From Urbifossiella limnaea (lineage in GTDB: Bacteria; Planctomycetota; Planctomycetia; Gemmatales; Gemmataceae), in assembly GCF_007747215.1 (NCBI RefSeq), contig NZ_CP036273.1, forward strand, positions 4,324,322 to 4,388,321: a DNA stretch of 64,000 bases, read 5' to 3'. The first letter of the stretch is position 1; each line of letters opens with the position of its first letter. The notes under the pieces were generated by a model. The model ran no database searches, was not told the DNA's origin, and saw nothing but the letters and a program-made list of their open reading frames with translations. Of the stretch, positions 1-8,609 are shown in pieces. The position numbers and the translations under genes were made by a program.

Positions 1-2
1 AC

Positions 3-407
3 GAAGCTCGAAAAGCAGTCCCGGAGCCAGACACTCTTTTCCCCGACGACGATGAGATGGGACTGTTTCAGAGCCGATGCATCGAACTCGCTATGCTCCA
101 CACGCACCGGATCGTGTTCGGTACTGTCGGGGACCACGGCATTTTCTTCACCCGGCGCACCAGTGCCGACGGCGGCGGCGGTTACATCGTGTCAGCCTAC
201 CCGGTGACCGGCCCGATCGACATCTGCGGGGCCGGGGACAGTTGTTCGGCGGGGATCACGTCGGCGGTGGTCAGCGGGCTGACGCACGAGCAGGCGGCGG
301 CGTTCGGCAACCTCGTCGCTTCGATCACCATCCAACAAATCGGCGTCACCGGGACCGCCACGCCGGCGCAAGTCCGTGCCCGCTGGCGAGAAGTGAGCAA
401 CTCCTGA
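3..407 (+). CDS. PfkB-family carbohydrate kinase, 3' part only
   Basis: This is the C-terminal part of a ribokinase/PfkB-family sugar or nucleoside kinase, which transfers the ATP gamma-phosphate to a sugar hydroxyl in the cytoplasm. The frame is open to the left window edge, so the 5' end is missing; an ATG at 57 lies inside the domain and is not the true start. The family signature ICGAGDSCSAG is visible near bases 222-254; its Asp is the catalytic base and the preceding Gly-Ala-Gly forms the anion hole. The C-terminal helix and strand (NLVASITIQQIGVTGTATP) are also typical. The substrate cannot be deduced from this fragment. The next gene on the same strand begins about 165 bases downstream. 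Confidence 0.85.
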   Translation, partial: EARKAVPEPDTLFPDDDEMGLFQSRCIELAMLHTHRIVFGTVGDHGIFFTRRTSADGGGGYIVSAYPVTGPIDICGAGDSCSAGITSAVVSGLTHEQAAAFGNLVASITIQQIGVTGTATPAQVRARWREVSNS

Positions 408-458
408 CCGCGCCCTCGCCCCAACACTCTTTTGTGGCATCGACTCAATTCGTGCCTC

Positions 459-477
459 GACCCCCCCGGGGGGGGTG
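459..477. repeat. G/C palindrome upstream of the LarA-like gene
   Basis: A run of seven C followed by eight G, bounded by A and T, forms a perfect self-complementary block in the 165-base gap between the PfkB gene and the LarA-like gene. It could terminate the kinase transcript, but there is no loop and no T-run. I see nothing else in this gap. Confidence 0.4.
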
Positions 478-572
478 CCGTACACACAATGCGCCACGCC
501 AGAATGTGCCGCCCTACCCCGCCTCCGTCACGCGGGCTAAACTGCCGTCACCCGCTCCCCCGAGGCCCGGCC

Positions 573-1874
573 GTGGACATTCCGCTGGTTCAGCTCGTTC
601 GTCAGACCGCCCCGCAACCGCAACTCGCCGACGTGGCCGCCGCCGTCCGCCGGGCGTGGCTCGACAGCACGACCGCCGCCCGCATCAAGCCCGGCATGCG
701 CGTCGGCGTCGGCTGCGGCAGCCGCGGCATCCGCAACTACCTGCTCATCGCCAAAGCCACGATCGACGCCCTGAAGGAACTGGGGGCGAAGCCTGTGGTC
801 ATCGCCGCGATGGGCTCGCACGGCGGGGCCAACGCCGCCGGCCAGCGCGAACTCCTCGCCGGCTACGACATTGACGAGGCCCACCTCGGCGTGCCCGTGC
901 TCACCGACATGGACGCGGCGAATATCGGCACCAACAGCTGGGGCCAGCCGGTGTGGTGGGACAAGAACGCGCTGGCGTGCGACGCCGTGGTGACGGTGTC
1001 GCGGGTGAAGCCGCACACGGACTTCCGCGGGGCGTTCGAGAGCGGCGTGGTGAAGATGCTGGTGATCGGCTTCGGCAAGCGGCACGGGGCCGACCAGGTC
1101 CACAGCTTTGGCACCCGCGGCCTGCGCGACATGATGCCGGAGTCGTGCAAAGTGATCCTCGACAAGACGCCGTTCGTCGGCGGGCTGGCGATCCTGGAGA
1201 ACGCGAACGAGGAGACGGCGAAGGTCGAGGTGATCGACCGCGCCGACCTGTTCGACCGCGAGCCGGTGCTGCTGGAGGAGGCGCGGCGGATCATGGGCCG
1301 GCTGCCGTTCCCGGCGTTCGACGTGCTGGTGGTCGGCGAGTGCGGGAAGAACTACAGCGGCGCCGGGATGGACCCGAACGTGGTGGGCCGGATGCTGATC
1401 GAGGCGAGCCCGGAGGCCGAGACGAACAACCCGCGGGTGACGCGGATGGCGGTGCTGGACGTGTCGCCGGAGAGCCACGGCAACGGCACCGGCATCGGCA
1501 TCGCCGACCTGACGACGGACCGCGCCCTGGCGTCGATCGACCAGGTGCCGTTCCGCATGAACAACCTGACGGCGCGGTTCCTGTGGCGGAGCAAGCTGCC
1601 GATCGCGTTCCCGACCGACCGCGAAGTGATCGCCGCATCCGTGGAGACGTGCTGGCAGCCGGTGCAGGAGCAGGTGAAGTTCGCGGTGATCCCGAACACG
1701 CTGGAGGTGGTGGAGTTGTGGGCGTCTCCGGCGCTCGCGGCCGAGGCGGCGGGCCACCCGCACCTGGAACTGGTGGGGAGCCCGCGCCCGCTGCCGTTCG
1801 ACGCCGCGGGCAACTTGCGGCAGGAGGAGCTGTTCCCGCACAGTGTCCGCGGACGGCGGACGGCGGGGCACTGA
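573..1874 (+). CDS. LarA-like (DUF2088) nickel-pincer racemase/epimerase homologue
   Basis: 433 residues from a GTG at 573; the frame opens further upstream (ATG 432), but that extension is low-complexity and unlike the family. The protein resembles the lactate racemase LarA/DUF2088 superfamily, whose members racemise or epimerise hydroxy acids with a nickel-pincer nucleotide cofactor. Candidate cofactor and catalytic positions are His83 in MGSHGG, His148 in KPHTDFRG, Lys161 in SGVVKML and His171 in GKRHG. By analogy with LarA, a lysine binds the pincer cofactor and histidines catalyse proton transfer. No larB, larC or larE is present in the window to supply cofactor, so the substrate and even cofactor use are open. 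It may instead be one of the non-racemase DUF2088 proteins common in planctomycetes. Confidence 0.7.
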   Translation: MDIPLVQLVRQTAPQPQLADVAAAVRRAWLDSTTAARIKPGMRVGVGCGSRGIRNYLLIAKATIDALKELGAKPVVIAAMGSHGGANAAGQRELLAGYDIDEAHLGVPVLTDMDAANIGTNSWGQPVWWDKNALACDAVVTVSRVKPHTDFRGAFESGVVKMLVIGFGKRHGADQVHSFGTRGLRDMMPESCKVILDKTPFVGGLAILENANEETAKVEVIDRADLFDREPVLLEEARRIMGRLPFPAFDVLVVGECGKNYSGAGMDPNVVGRMLIEASPEAETNNPRVTRMAVLDVSPESHGNGTGIGIADLTTDRALASIDQVPFRMNNLTARFLWRSKLPIAFPTDREVIAASVETCWQPVQEQVKFAVIPNTLEVVELWASPALAAEAAGHPHLELVGSPRPLPFDAAGNLRQEELFPHSVRGRRTAGH

Positions 1875-1898
1875 CCCCCGCCGTTCACCCGTAGCGGC

Positions 1899-2540
1899 TC
1901 AGCGGCGCGGGCCGCGGTGCAGGTCGTCGCGGAGGCGTTCGAGTTCGTCGATGATGCGGTTGAGGCGCTGCTCCAGGTCGGCGGGGGCGGCGTTGTCCGG
2001 CCCGCGCCCCTGAGTGGCAGGCGGACCGAACCCGCCGAACGCCGGCCCCTTACCCATGCCGCCCGGGCCGCCGAACGGCGGGTTCGGCCCGCCCTTGCCG
2101 AAGCCGGGGCCGCCGAAGCCCTGACCGCCAAACCCGGGACCGCCGAAGCCCGGCCCGCCGAACCCGCCACCCATGGGACCGGGACCACGCCCACCGTCCT
2201 TCGGGGCCGGACCCCGGTCGCCATCCTTCGGACCCGGGCCACGCCCGAGGTCCTTCGGGGCCGGGCCACGGTCTTCGCCCTTCGGCCGCGGCATCGGGGC
2301 CACCTCACGACCTTCCTTCTTCGCACCGGCCTCGGGCCGACGGTCGCCGTCGCGGTTCAGCCGGGCTTCCAACTCGCGGACCTGCGCCCGCAGCCGCTCG
2401 ACCTCCGCTTGCAGGTCACGGCCGGCGTCGGCCTTCGGCCGGTCCGGCGGCGTCGGCCGCGGCTGCGCCGGGCGGTCCTGAGCAGCGGCGGTCGCGGCCA
2501 GCGCCAGCCCGCACACCAGGGAGAGGATTCGCGTCATCAT
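1899..2540 (-). CDS. exported glycine-rich coiled-coil protein, unknown function
   Basis: 213 residues with an N-terminal signal peptide (MTRILSLVCGLALAATAAAQ). A short heptad-rich segment follows at about residues 40-65 (LQAEVERLRAQVRELEARL), then charged PKDGDRGP-type repeats, a phenylalanine-glycine repeat block (GFGGPG units, about residues 120-165) and a terminal amphipathic helix (DLEQRLNRIIDELERLRDDL). The layout, two short coiled coils flanking a flexible Gly/Pro linker, suggests an extracytoplasmic oligomer or envelope-associated protein. I recognise no catalytic domain. It stands alone, convergent with the LarA-like gene (25 bases between stops). The codon repeats make other reading frames look open, but only this frame has a signal sequence. 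Confidence 0.65.
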   Translation of the reverse strand: MMTRILSLVCGLALAATAAAQDRPAQPRPTPPDRPKADAGRDLQAEVERLRAQVRELEARLNRDGDRRPEAGAKKEGREVAPMPRPKGEDRGPAPKDLGRGPGPKDGDRGPAPKDGGRGPGPMGGGFGGPGFGGPGFGGQGFGGPGFGKGGPNPPFGGPGGMGKGPAFGGFGPPATQGRGPDNAAPADLEQRLNRIIDELERLRDDLHRGPRR

Positions 2541-2633
2541 CGCCTCCAGTTCGTCGGGGCCGGAGTGCGGCCCCGTACAGCTTGAAACGTAATTGATTCT
2601 GGTAGGCGACCGATGAATTGCGGGTGAGTGAGT

Positions 2634-3041
2634 TCAGCCGACCAACCGGTCCCGGTGCCGGCGGGCGAGGTCGAGAAGCGGTTGAAGGGCGGCCCGGGGC
2701 GAGGGATCGCTCAGTGCGGACAGGTCCGTTTCGAGTGCGGTCACGGCCGCGGCCCGGTCGGCGACAACCTTTGAGAGCAGGTAGCGAACTGCAACGCAGT
2801 TCAAGTCGGTGAAAACGGCCGGGAACGCGTACGACTGCGGCACCGCGATTCGGTTCGCTTCCAGAACCGCACCCAACACGTCCCGCGCGGCGGCGGCTTC
2901 GTCCGCTGCCCGAAACAGGTCTTCACGTAGTTTGCGGGCTGGGCCTGCGGCGTGCGGCGCGGCAGAGCGGGCGTAGCGGAGCAGCGACACGCCTTCGCGG
3001 CGGTAGACGTCCTGAAGGCGGGCGGCGTCGGTCGGGGTCAT
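2634..3041 (-). CDS. small uncharacterised protein translationally coupled to nuoN
   Basis: 135 residues, start ATG at 3041 overlapping the nuoN TGA in an ATGA arrangement, so translation is probably coupled to nuoN. The sequence is mostly alpha-helical with Arg/Ala-rich surfaces and no membrane segment or signal peptide, so it should be cytoplasmic. I recognise no domain. Its position directly behind a complex I membrane subunit raises the possibility of an assembly or stability role, but this rests only on neighbourhood. The frame continues open far upstream through nuoN; that part is an antisense-like shadow and is not included. Confidence 0.6.
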   Translation of the reverse strand: MTPTDAARLQDVYRREGVSLLRYARSAAPHAAGPARKLREDLFRAADEAAAARDVLGAVLEANRIAVPQSYAFPAVFTDLNCVAVRYLLSKVVADRAAAVTALETDLSALSDPSPRAALQPLLDLARRHRDRLVG

Positions 3042-4612
3042 CGCGTCGGCACCCCCGGCGTGGCCGGCCTGGCGATCGCCGTCGCGGCACCGTCGGCCGC
3101 GGTGGTCAGCGGGTTCCACACGACGCCGAGGGCGATTACGCCCGCCGCCAGTGCCACAAGCAGAAGTGACGCCGGCCAACCCGTTGCGACGGGTGGGCTT
3201 TCGGGAGCGTCGTCCAGCACCATCGCGCGGACCACCTTCAAGTAGTAGACGGCGCTCACTGCCGTGTTCACGGCGCCGACCGCCAGGAACACGCCGAACG
3301 CGGTGCCGAGCCAGCCGGGGGCGCTGCGGGCGGCGTCGTACACGGCCGCGAACACCTGGAACTTTCCGGCAAAGCCCGCGAGCGGCGGGAAGCCCAGCAG
3401 CGAGAACAGGAATACCGCCATCGCCACCGCCGCGACCGGCGACCGCCACGCCAACCCGCGGACTGCCGCCACGTCCTCGGAACCGGTCGCGTTCCTCACA
3501 ACGGCCACCACGGCGAACGCCCCCAGGTTCATCAGCAGGTACGCCACCAGGTAGTACAGCACCGCCGACGCCGCCCCGGCGGTCAGCGCCGCCAGCCCGA
3601 GCAGCATGTACCCGGCGTGGGCGATCGTGCTGTACGCGAGCAACCGCTTCAGGTCGGTCTGCGCGAACGCGGCCAGGTTGCCGAACGTCACCGTCATCGC
3701 GCCGACGACACCCAGGCCGACGCCGAGCGTTCGCGGCACCAGCCACGGGTCGGGGCAACTCGCGTGGAACGAGTATACGAGCCGGGCCGTCAACGCCACC
3801 GCGGCCGCCTTCGACGCCACCGACAGGAACCCGGCAACTTCGGCGGCCGCACCGGCGAACACGTCCGGGCACCAGAAGTGGAACGGGACCGCGGCCAGCT
3901 TGAAGCCCAGGCCGACGAGCGTCAGCGCCACGCCGGCCAGTAGCACCGGGTCGAATCCGCCCTCCCCCGCGAGGCGGGCCCCGGCACCGGCCGCCACGTC
4001 CGGCAGGTAGCCGGTGCCGAACGTTCCGGCCGTCAAGCTGATGCCGTACAGCATGACGCCACTCGCCCCCGCGCCGAACACCACGTACTTGAGCGCCGCC
4101 TCACCGCCGGTGCGGCGCCCCTTCAGGAACCCGGCCAGGGCGTAGCTCGGCAGGCTGGCCATCTCCACGGCGATGAACGCCATCAGTAGGTGGTTCGACG
4201 CTGCCATCAGCATCATGCCGAGAGCACCGCCGAGCACCAGAGCGTAGAAGTCGGCCGAATCTTCCGCGTCGGGCAGGCCGGTGACGCGGGTCAGCAGCAC
4301 GGTGAGAGTCGCCGCCGCGAGGACGACGATACGCACGTACCCGGCGAACGGGTCGGCCACCAACATTCCGGCGAAGTAGGCGCCCTGTCGCGCCGAGCCG
4401 GTGGCCTCCGGGAAGCCGGCGACTGCGGCGAATAGAGCAACCGCCAGCACTGCGACCGCCAGGCCGCCGAGGTGGCTGCGGTCGAGGAGGCGTACGAGGC
4501 GGGCGAGCAGCAACGCGACCACGCCGGCGGCGACGAGGAGTTCCGGGATGAACCGGACGAGGTCGTCGCCGAGTGCGTCCTGGAGGCCGTCGAGCCGGGG
4601 GCGGGTGAACAT
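3038..4612 (-). CDS. nuoN: NADH-quinone oxidoreductase subunit N
   Basis: 524 residues, close to the usual length, with about fourteen hydrophobic segments of the Mrp/NuoL-M-N antiporter-like family. It is a proton-pumping membrane subunit of respiratory complex I. Diagnostic stretches are the broken-helix region around GFKLAAVPFHFWCPDVFAGA (the lysine and HFW motif are conserved in NuoN), the AFAQTDLKRLLAYSTIAHAG segment and LLGFPPLAGFAGKF. The usual neighbours nuoL and nuoM are not next to it: upstream is a divergent DUF1080 gene 130 bases away, so the subunit is encoded apart from the main nuo operon or at its broken end. A small unknown gene overlaps its stop. Confidence 0.93.
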   Translation of the reverse strand: MFTRPRLDGLQDALGDDLVRFIPELLVAAGVVALLLARLVRLLDRSHLGGLAVAVLAVALFAAVAGFPEATGSARQGAYFAGMLVADPFAGYVRIVVLAAATLTVLLTRVTGLPDAEDSADFYALVLGGALGMMLMAASNHLLMAFIAVEMASLPSYALAGFLKGRRTGGEAALKYVVFGAGASGVMLYGISLTAGTFGTGYLPDVAAGAGARLAGEGGFDPVLLAGVALTLVGLGFKLAAVPFHFWCPDVFAGAAAEVAGFLSVASKAAAVALTARLVYSFHASCPDPWLVPRTLGVGLGVVGAMTVTFGNLAAFAQTDLKRLLAYSTIAHAGYMLLGLAALTAGAASAVLYYLVAYLLMNLGAFAVVAVVRNATGSEDVAAVRGLAWRSPVAAVAMAVFLFSLLGFPPLAGFAGKFQVFAAVYDAARSAPGWLGTAFGVFLAVGAVNTAVSAVYYLKVVRAMVLDDAPESPPVATGWPASLLLVALAAGVIALGVVWNPLTTAADGAATAIARPATPGVPTR

Positions 4613-4742
4613 CGCGGGGCGGCCACCTGGTAGGGTGGGGATAGCCTACCTGCCGCCGACGGCCGGGGAAAGGGCCAACCCCTTCTCCCGCCCGCGCCGC
4701 CATGGTACGCTTCTCCCGTCCCGCCCTCCGTGAGCCCGCCCC

Positions 4743-5297
4743 ATGCGCCTCATCCTCTGTGCCGCTGTCGCAACCGTACTGGTCGCAGCACCCGCTGGTG
4801 CCGACGACTTCGCCCCCGAGCCGGGATTCAAGATGCTCCTGAGCGGCAAGGACTTCGCCGGATGGAAGGCGAAGGCGGCGAAGGGCGGCGAGCCGCTCGA
4901 GGGGAAGGCCGAAGCCTTTAAGGGGCGATTCAAGTTCAACAAGGACGGCGGACTCGTCATCGACCCGGCCGTGAAGGGCGACGTGCGGATCGAGACGGTT
5001 CAGGAGTTCACGAAGGAGACGGTCATCCGCTTCGACTTCCTCCCGGGTGCCGGCTGCAACAACGACCTGTTCTTTCTCGGGAGCAAGTTCGACATCAACC
5101 CGACGCAACTGAAGATGGTGAAGGTCGGCGAGTGGAACGCGATGGACATCACCGCCTCGGGCGGCACGACGACGTTCAAAATCAACGGCGAAACGGCGCG
5201 ATCGGACAAAGCAAAGACCGCGAAGAGCACGTTGGAGTTTCGGGCCGAGTTCGGGTCGATGGAGGTCCGCCGGTTGAGGGCCAAAACGGGCGGCTAG
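4743..5297 (+). CDS. exported DUF1080 (3-keto-disaccharide hydrolase-like) domain protein
   Basis: 184 residues: signal peptide (residues 1-20, ending in PAGA) followed by a single DUF1080 jelly-roll domain. Landmarks are MLLSGKDFAGWKAK at the start of the domain, GCNNDLFFLGSKFDI in the middle and the closing strand LEFRAEFGSMEVRRLRA. DUF1080 proteins are concanavalin-like folds; some hydrolyse 3-keto-disaccharides in the periplasm, many are uncharacterised. The TAG stop shares the tetranucleotide CTAG with the stop of the convergent FHA gene. Divergent from nuoN, whose start is 130 bases away. Confidence 0.85.
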   Translation: MRLILCAAVATVLVAAPAGADDFAPEPGFKMLLSGKDFAGWKAKAAKGGEPLEGKAEAFKGRFKFNKDGGLVIDPAVKGDVRIETVQEFTKETVIRFDFLPGAGCNNDLFFLGSKFDINPTQLKMVKVGEWNAMDITASGGTTTFKINGETARSDKAKTAKSTLEFRAEFGSMEVRRLRAKTGG

Positions 5298-5686
5298 TCC
5301 GTCGGCGTGTGCTGCTCCTCGTACACGTCCGGCAGCGCGTTTCGGCGGACCGGGGCGGCGCTGCTCCCGGCGGCGGCCTCCGCGGCCAGGGCCGCGTCGA
5401 GGTCGGCGCCGAACAGCACGCGGTACTTCAAGTTGGCAAACCCGACGGAGTCGTTCGGCAGTAGCGCCGCCCGCCGCACCCGCTGACCGTTCACCCGGGT
5501 GCCGTTCGTGCTGCCGAGGTCGCGCAGGAGCAGCAGCCCGTCGGTCTTCACCACCACGCAGTGGTACTTCGAGACACTCTTGTGCTCGACGCGGACGTCG
5601 CAGTCCGCGCCGCGGCCGACGACGGAAAGGTCTTTGGTCAGGTCGATCGGCGGGCCGCCGTCGGCAGGAACCAGTCGGGCACGCAT
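5294..5686 (-). CDS. FHA-domain protein
   Basis: 130 residues from ATG 5686, nearly all one forkhead-associated domain, which binds phosphothreonine peptides. The binding signature is complete: Gly-Arg at 24-25 (VVGRGADCD), Ser39-x-x-His42 (SVSKYH), and Asn61-Gly-Thr with Asn66-Gly (STNGTRVNGQ). A 30-residue acidic/alanine tail follows. It is the last gene of an operon after kdsA and a lipoprotein (80 bases behind the lipoprotein stop), so it may sense Ser/Thr-kinase signalling at the envelope. No kinase is encoded nearby. Its stop overlaps that of the convergent DUF1080 gene at CTAG. Confidence 0.9.
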   Translation of the reverse strand: MRARLVPADGGPPIDLTKDLSVVGRGADCDVRVEHKSVSKYHCVVVKTDGLLLLRDLGSTNGTRVNGQRVRRAALLPNDSVGFANLKYRVLFGADLDAALAAEAAAGSSAAPVRRNALPDVYEEQHTPTD

Positions 5687-5766
5687 CGGGGTCCGCTCGC
5701 ACGGCGGTCGGGGATACACGATTGTTCCCGCACGGCGGTCGCCGCACAAGGGTTGAAGCGCCGTGG

Positions 5767-7638
5767 TCAGCGGGGCTTGGGAGCCAGAGCGTCGGCCCGC
5801 GCTGCCAGGGTGCGGGCGTGCGTGGTTCGTGCTTCCAACCCCGGCAGATTCGCGGACTGGTCCAGGAACGAACGCCACGTGTTCGCCGCCTCCGCCCAGG
5901 CGTCCGCGGCCGTCGACTTCGCGCGGCCGGCGTCCGCCCCCGTCACCTTGTCGGCTCGCAGTTGCTTCCGCTCCGCCTCTTCGTGCTTGGCGAGCGCCAA
6001 CAGGTACGACGCCTCCGCGAACCCCAGCCGCGCCGTGATCCGCGCGACCAACGCCGACGCCACCGGGGCCGTCACCCGCCAGAACTCTTCCACCGCCGCG
6101 CGGGCCGACACCACGGCCGGGTCCGTGGGCGGCACCGGGCGCACCTGGTTCGGGTCGGGGTACTCGGCCCGCCGCAACTCGCCGTAGACCCGGTTTGCCT
6201 CCTTGACCCACTCCTCCAGCAACTCGGCGGTCACGTTCTTGACTTGCTCCTGCGCGCGGCCGTAACCGTCCTGCCGGTCGGTCAGCAGCTTGGCCGCGTC
6301 CTGGAGTTGGCCGCGCTGGATGCGCTCGAGCGGGCTCGGCGGCGCCACGAACGCCTGCTCGTAGCCGTACCCGGCGCCGTTGATCAATCGGTCGGTGATG
6401 CCGGGGTACATGATGCCGGGCGGCAGCAGGTCGCGGCCCTGGATCAGCTCGCGGATCGGCAGGCGTGAGTTCTTGTACAGCTGCAAGATCTGCTGTTGCG
6501 GCGGGCGGGTGTCGGTGCCACCGTCGTCGGTGGGGAGGAACCACGCGAGCACACGCGGGTAAGCCGGCCCCTCGCCCGGCGGGTTCCAGACTTTCACATC
6601 GGGAACTCCGGGCCCGGCAGGCGGCGCGGCCGCGAACCGGTCGCGGACGGCCTTCAAATCCACCGCCAGGTGGACGCCGGTGTCCGCCTTCACACGCTCT
6701 TCCAGCGTCGCCATCCGTGGGGCGAGCGCCGGCAGCGGCGCGGTCAGGTACACGATCGCTTGCTTGACCGCGTCCGCGGGCACCTTCCACGTCGAATCTT
6801 TGGCCTCGGCCCACGGTTTGAGCAAGTCCGGGTTGGCCTTCAGCTGCGCAAGTGTGGCGGGGAACGTGCGGCCGGCGGTCGGGTCGAACAAGAGCACTTC
6901 GGCCCCCGCGCGCACGGCCACGGCCCAGAACGGGCCGGCGGGGAGTTCCTTGGCGTCGGCCCACGGCGGTGAGGTGCCGATCGACTTAGTCGCGGCGTCG
7001 GGCGGGCCGACGAGCCCCGCGTCGAGGCCGAGTTGCTGGAACACGGCCAGCGCGACAGTGGCCCGTTCCAGCGCGGTGCCCCAGCCTCGGCGGAGGACGT
7101 AGGACGGCGGCACGGCGTTGACGAACCGGCCGTCGTCGGTGACCCAAGGGCGGACGTACACCTGCCGGCACACCCAGCTGAAAGCGGCCTTCGCCTGCTC
7201 GGCAGGTGGCAGGCCGACGGGGTCGATGGCGCGGGCCGCGTCGCGGAAGTACATGCACTCGGCGACGTAGGCAGCGTCGCCGCCGGTGTACCCCGACGGG
7301 CGGACGACCGTAATGTCGTCGGGCGTCAGCCTGACCAGTGCGGTCAGTTCCTTTTCGGCTTCGGCGGAGAGCGCGGGGGCCCCGGGCACGTCAGGCCGAG
7401 CGGCCAGTTCCTCGGCGAGCTTGTTGAGCGCCGCGCGAACGCCGGCCGGGTCGGGCTCCTTCGCCAGCCGCTTGGCCGCCGTCTCCCACGGGTCGGACTT
7501 CGCCGCCGCGGAACCTTTCGCGTCCTTGTCGGAGCTCGGCCCGGGCTTCGGGCATCCGGTGAGCACCACCGCGGACATCGCCAGGGCGACGAGTGCCCCC
7601 GACGACAGGAGAGCGTAGAAGCGGCCGGACCGGTTCAT
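5767..7638 (-). CDS. lipoprotein with degenerate transglutaminase-like domain
   Basis: 623 residues. A lipoprotein signal ends in the lipobox LTGC with Cys29, so the mature protein should be membrane-anchored. Residues about 145-260 look like a transglutaminase-like fold: a helix ([13 protein letters not shown]), the segment [20 protein letters not shown] that matches the GxC..A..L...LG helix, and the strand [20 protein letters not shown] that matches the HxW and DPT strands. The nucleophile Cys and the His appear to be replaced, while the Asp-Pro-Thr remains, so it is probably not catalytic. The C-terminal half is helical and charged. It overlaps kdsA by ATGA (7635-7638), so the two are co-translated. 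Confidence 0.7.
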   Translation of the reverse strand: MNRSGRFYALLSSGALVALAMSAVVLTGCPKPGPSSDKDAKGSAAAKSDPWETAAKRLAKEPDPAGVRAALNKLAEELAARPDVPGAPALSAEAEKELTALVRLTPDDITVVRPSGYTGGDAAYVAECMYFRDAARAIDPVGLPPAEQAKAAFSWVCRQVYVRPWVTDDGRFVNAVPPSYVLRRGWGTALERATVALAVFQQLGLDAGLVGPPDAATKSIGTSPPWADAKELPAGPFWAVAVRAGAEVLLFDPTAGRTFPATLAQLKANPDLLKPWAEAKDSTWKVPADAVKQAIVYLTAPLPALAPRMATLEERVKADTGVHLAVDLKAVRDRFAAAPPAGPGVPDVKVWNPPGEGPAYPRVLAWFLPTDDGGTDTRPPQQQILQLYKNSRLPIRELIQGRDLLPPGIMYPGITDRLINGAGYGYEQAFVAPPSPLERIQRGQLQDAAKLLTDRQDGYGRAQEQVKNVTAELLEEWVKEANRVYGELRRAEYPDPNQVRPVPPTDPAVVSARAAVEEFWRVTAPVASALVARITARLGFAEASYLLALAKHEEAERKQLRADKVTGADAGRAKSTAADAWAEAANTWRSFLDQSANLPGLEARTTHARTLAARADALAPKPR

Positions 7639-8483
7639 GAAGGCGGACCCGTGGGGGCGTCGGCGAGTGCGGCCCGGATGCGGAGGCAGGAGCGGACCAG
7701 CGTTTCCAGGTCGGCGAGCGGGACCATGTTCGGCCCGTCGCTGGGGGCGGTGTCGGGCGTCGGGTGCGTCTCCACGAACACCCCGTCGCACCCGGCGGCG
7801 ACGGCGGCGCGGGCGAGGACCGGCACCATCGTGCGGTCGCCGCCGGTGCGGTCACCGAGTGCGCCCGGAGTCTGTACGCTGTGGGTGGCGTCGAAGATCA
7901 CCGGGGCGCCGGTTTGCTGCATCCACGGCACGCTGCGCATGTCGTTCACCAGCAGCCCGTAGCCGAACGTGGTGCCGCGCTCGGTGAGGAGCACGCGGCG
8001 GTTGCCGACCTCGGCCAGCTTGGCGACGACGTTCTTCATGTCCCACGGGGCCATGAACTGCCCCTTCTTCACGTTAACGACCCGGCCGGTCTTGCCGCAC
8101 GCTTCCAGCAGGTCGGTCTGCCGGGCGAGGAACGCGGGGACTTGCAGGATTTCGCACACCTCGGCCGCGGGCTCGGCCTGGGCGGCTTCGTGGATGTCGG
8201 TGGTGACGGGGAGGCCGGTTTCCTTCCGAACGGCGTCAAGGATCGCGAGGCCGTCGTGAAGGCCGACGCCGCGGAAGGACTTGCCGGACGAACGGTTGGC
8301 CTTGTCGAACGACGCCTTGAAGACGAGTTGCAGCCCGAGCCGGTCGGCTAGCTGTTTGAGGCGGGCGGCGACGCCGAGGGTGAAGTCGCGGCTCTCGATG
8401 ACACACGGGCCGCAGACCCACAGTAGCGGGCTGCCGGCGCCGACGGTGTAGGGGCCGACTGTCACCGGCTGAACCGCGGCCAT
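7635..8483 (-). CDS. kdsA: 3-deoxy-8-phosphooctulonate (KDO-8-phosphate) synthase
   Basis: 282 residues from ATG 8483 (the frame is open further upstream but unlike the family). It condenses phosphoenolpyruvate with arabinose 5-phosphate to KDO-8-phosphate, the first committed step of the lipopolysaccharide inner-core sugar KDO, in the cytoplasm. Family motifs are all present: [50 protein letters not shown] and [11 protein letters not shown]. The Asn in CGPCVIES...KANRSS and the absence of an obvious metal-binding Cys in the active loop cannot be judged without structure. It heads a three-gene operon with a lipoprotein and an FHA protein. Presence of kdsA implies an LPS-type outer membrane. 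Confidence 0.96.
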   Translation of the reverse strand: MAAVQPVTVGPYTVGAGSPLLWVCGPCVIESRDFTLGVAARLKQLADRLGLQLVFKASFDKANRSSGKSFRGVGLHDGLAILDAVRKETGLPVTTDIHEAAQAEPAAEVCEILQVPAFLARQTDLLEACGKTGRVVNVKKGQFMAPWDMKNVVAKLAEVGNRRVLLTERGTTFGYGLLVNDMRSVPWMQQTGAPVIFDATHSVQTPGALGDRTGGDRTMVPVLARAAVAAGCDGVFVETHPTPDTAPSDGPNMVPLADLETLVRSCLRIRAALADAPTGPPS

Positions 8484-8543
8484 GCGGGGTGCCTCCGTGC
8501 GCGGGGCGCTAACCCCGTCAGGATAGGGTGGGTAAGGGTGAAT

Positions 8544-8601
8544 GGCTTCGCCGCGTGCGGCGTTGCAGCGTCGATGGTGCAACGCCGCACGCGGCGAAGC
8601 C
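8544..8601. repeat. 24-bp perfect palindromic repeat, copy 1
   Basis: Two 24-base arms (8544-8567 and 8578-8601) are exactly complementary around a 10-base loop. The core is CCGCGTGCGGCG and its complement. It lies between the VWA gene stop (8610) and kdsA (start 8483) and could end transcription of the cassette. A second, diverged copy lies at 13629-13668, so this is a dispersed REP-like element and not only a terminator. Confidence 0.8.
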
Positions 8602-8609
8602 CCGAGCCC

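Noticed and set aside
1899-2540. Collagen-like or silk-like gene on the other strand
   Set aside because: The repeats give open frames on both strands; only the minus strand has a signal peptide and heptads.
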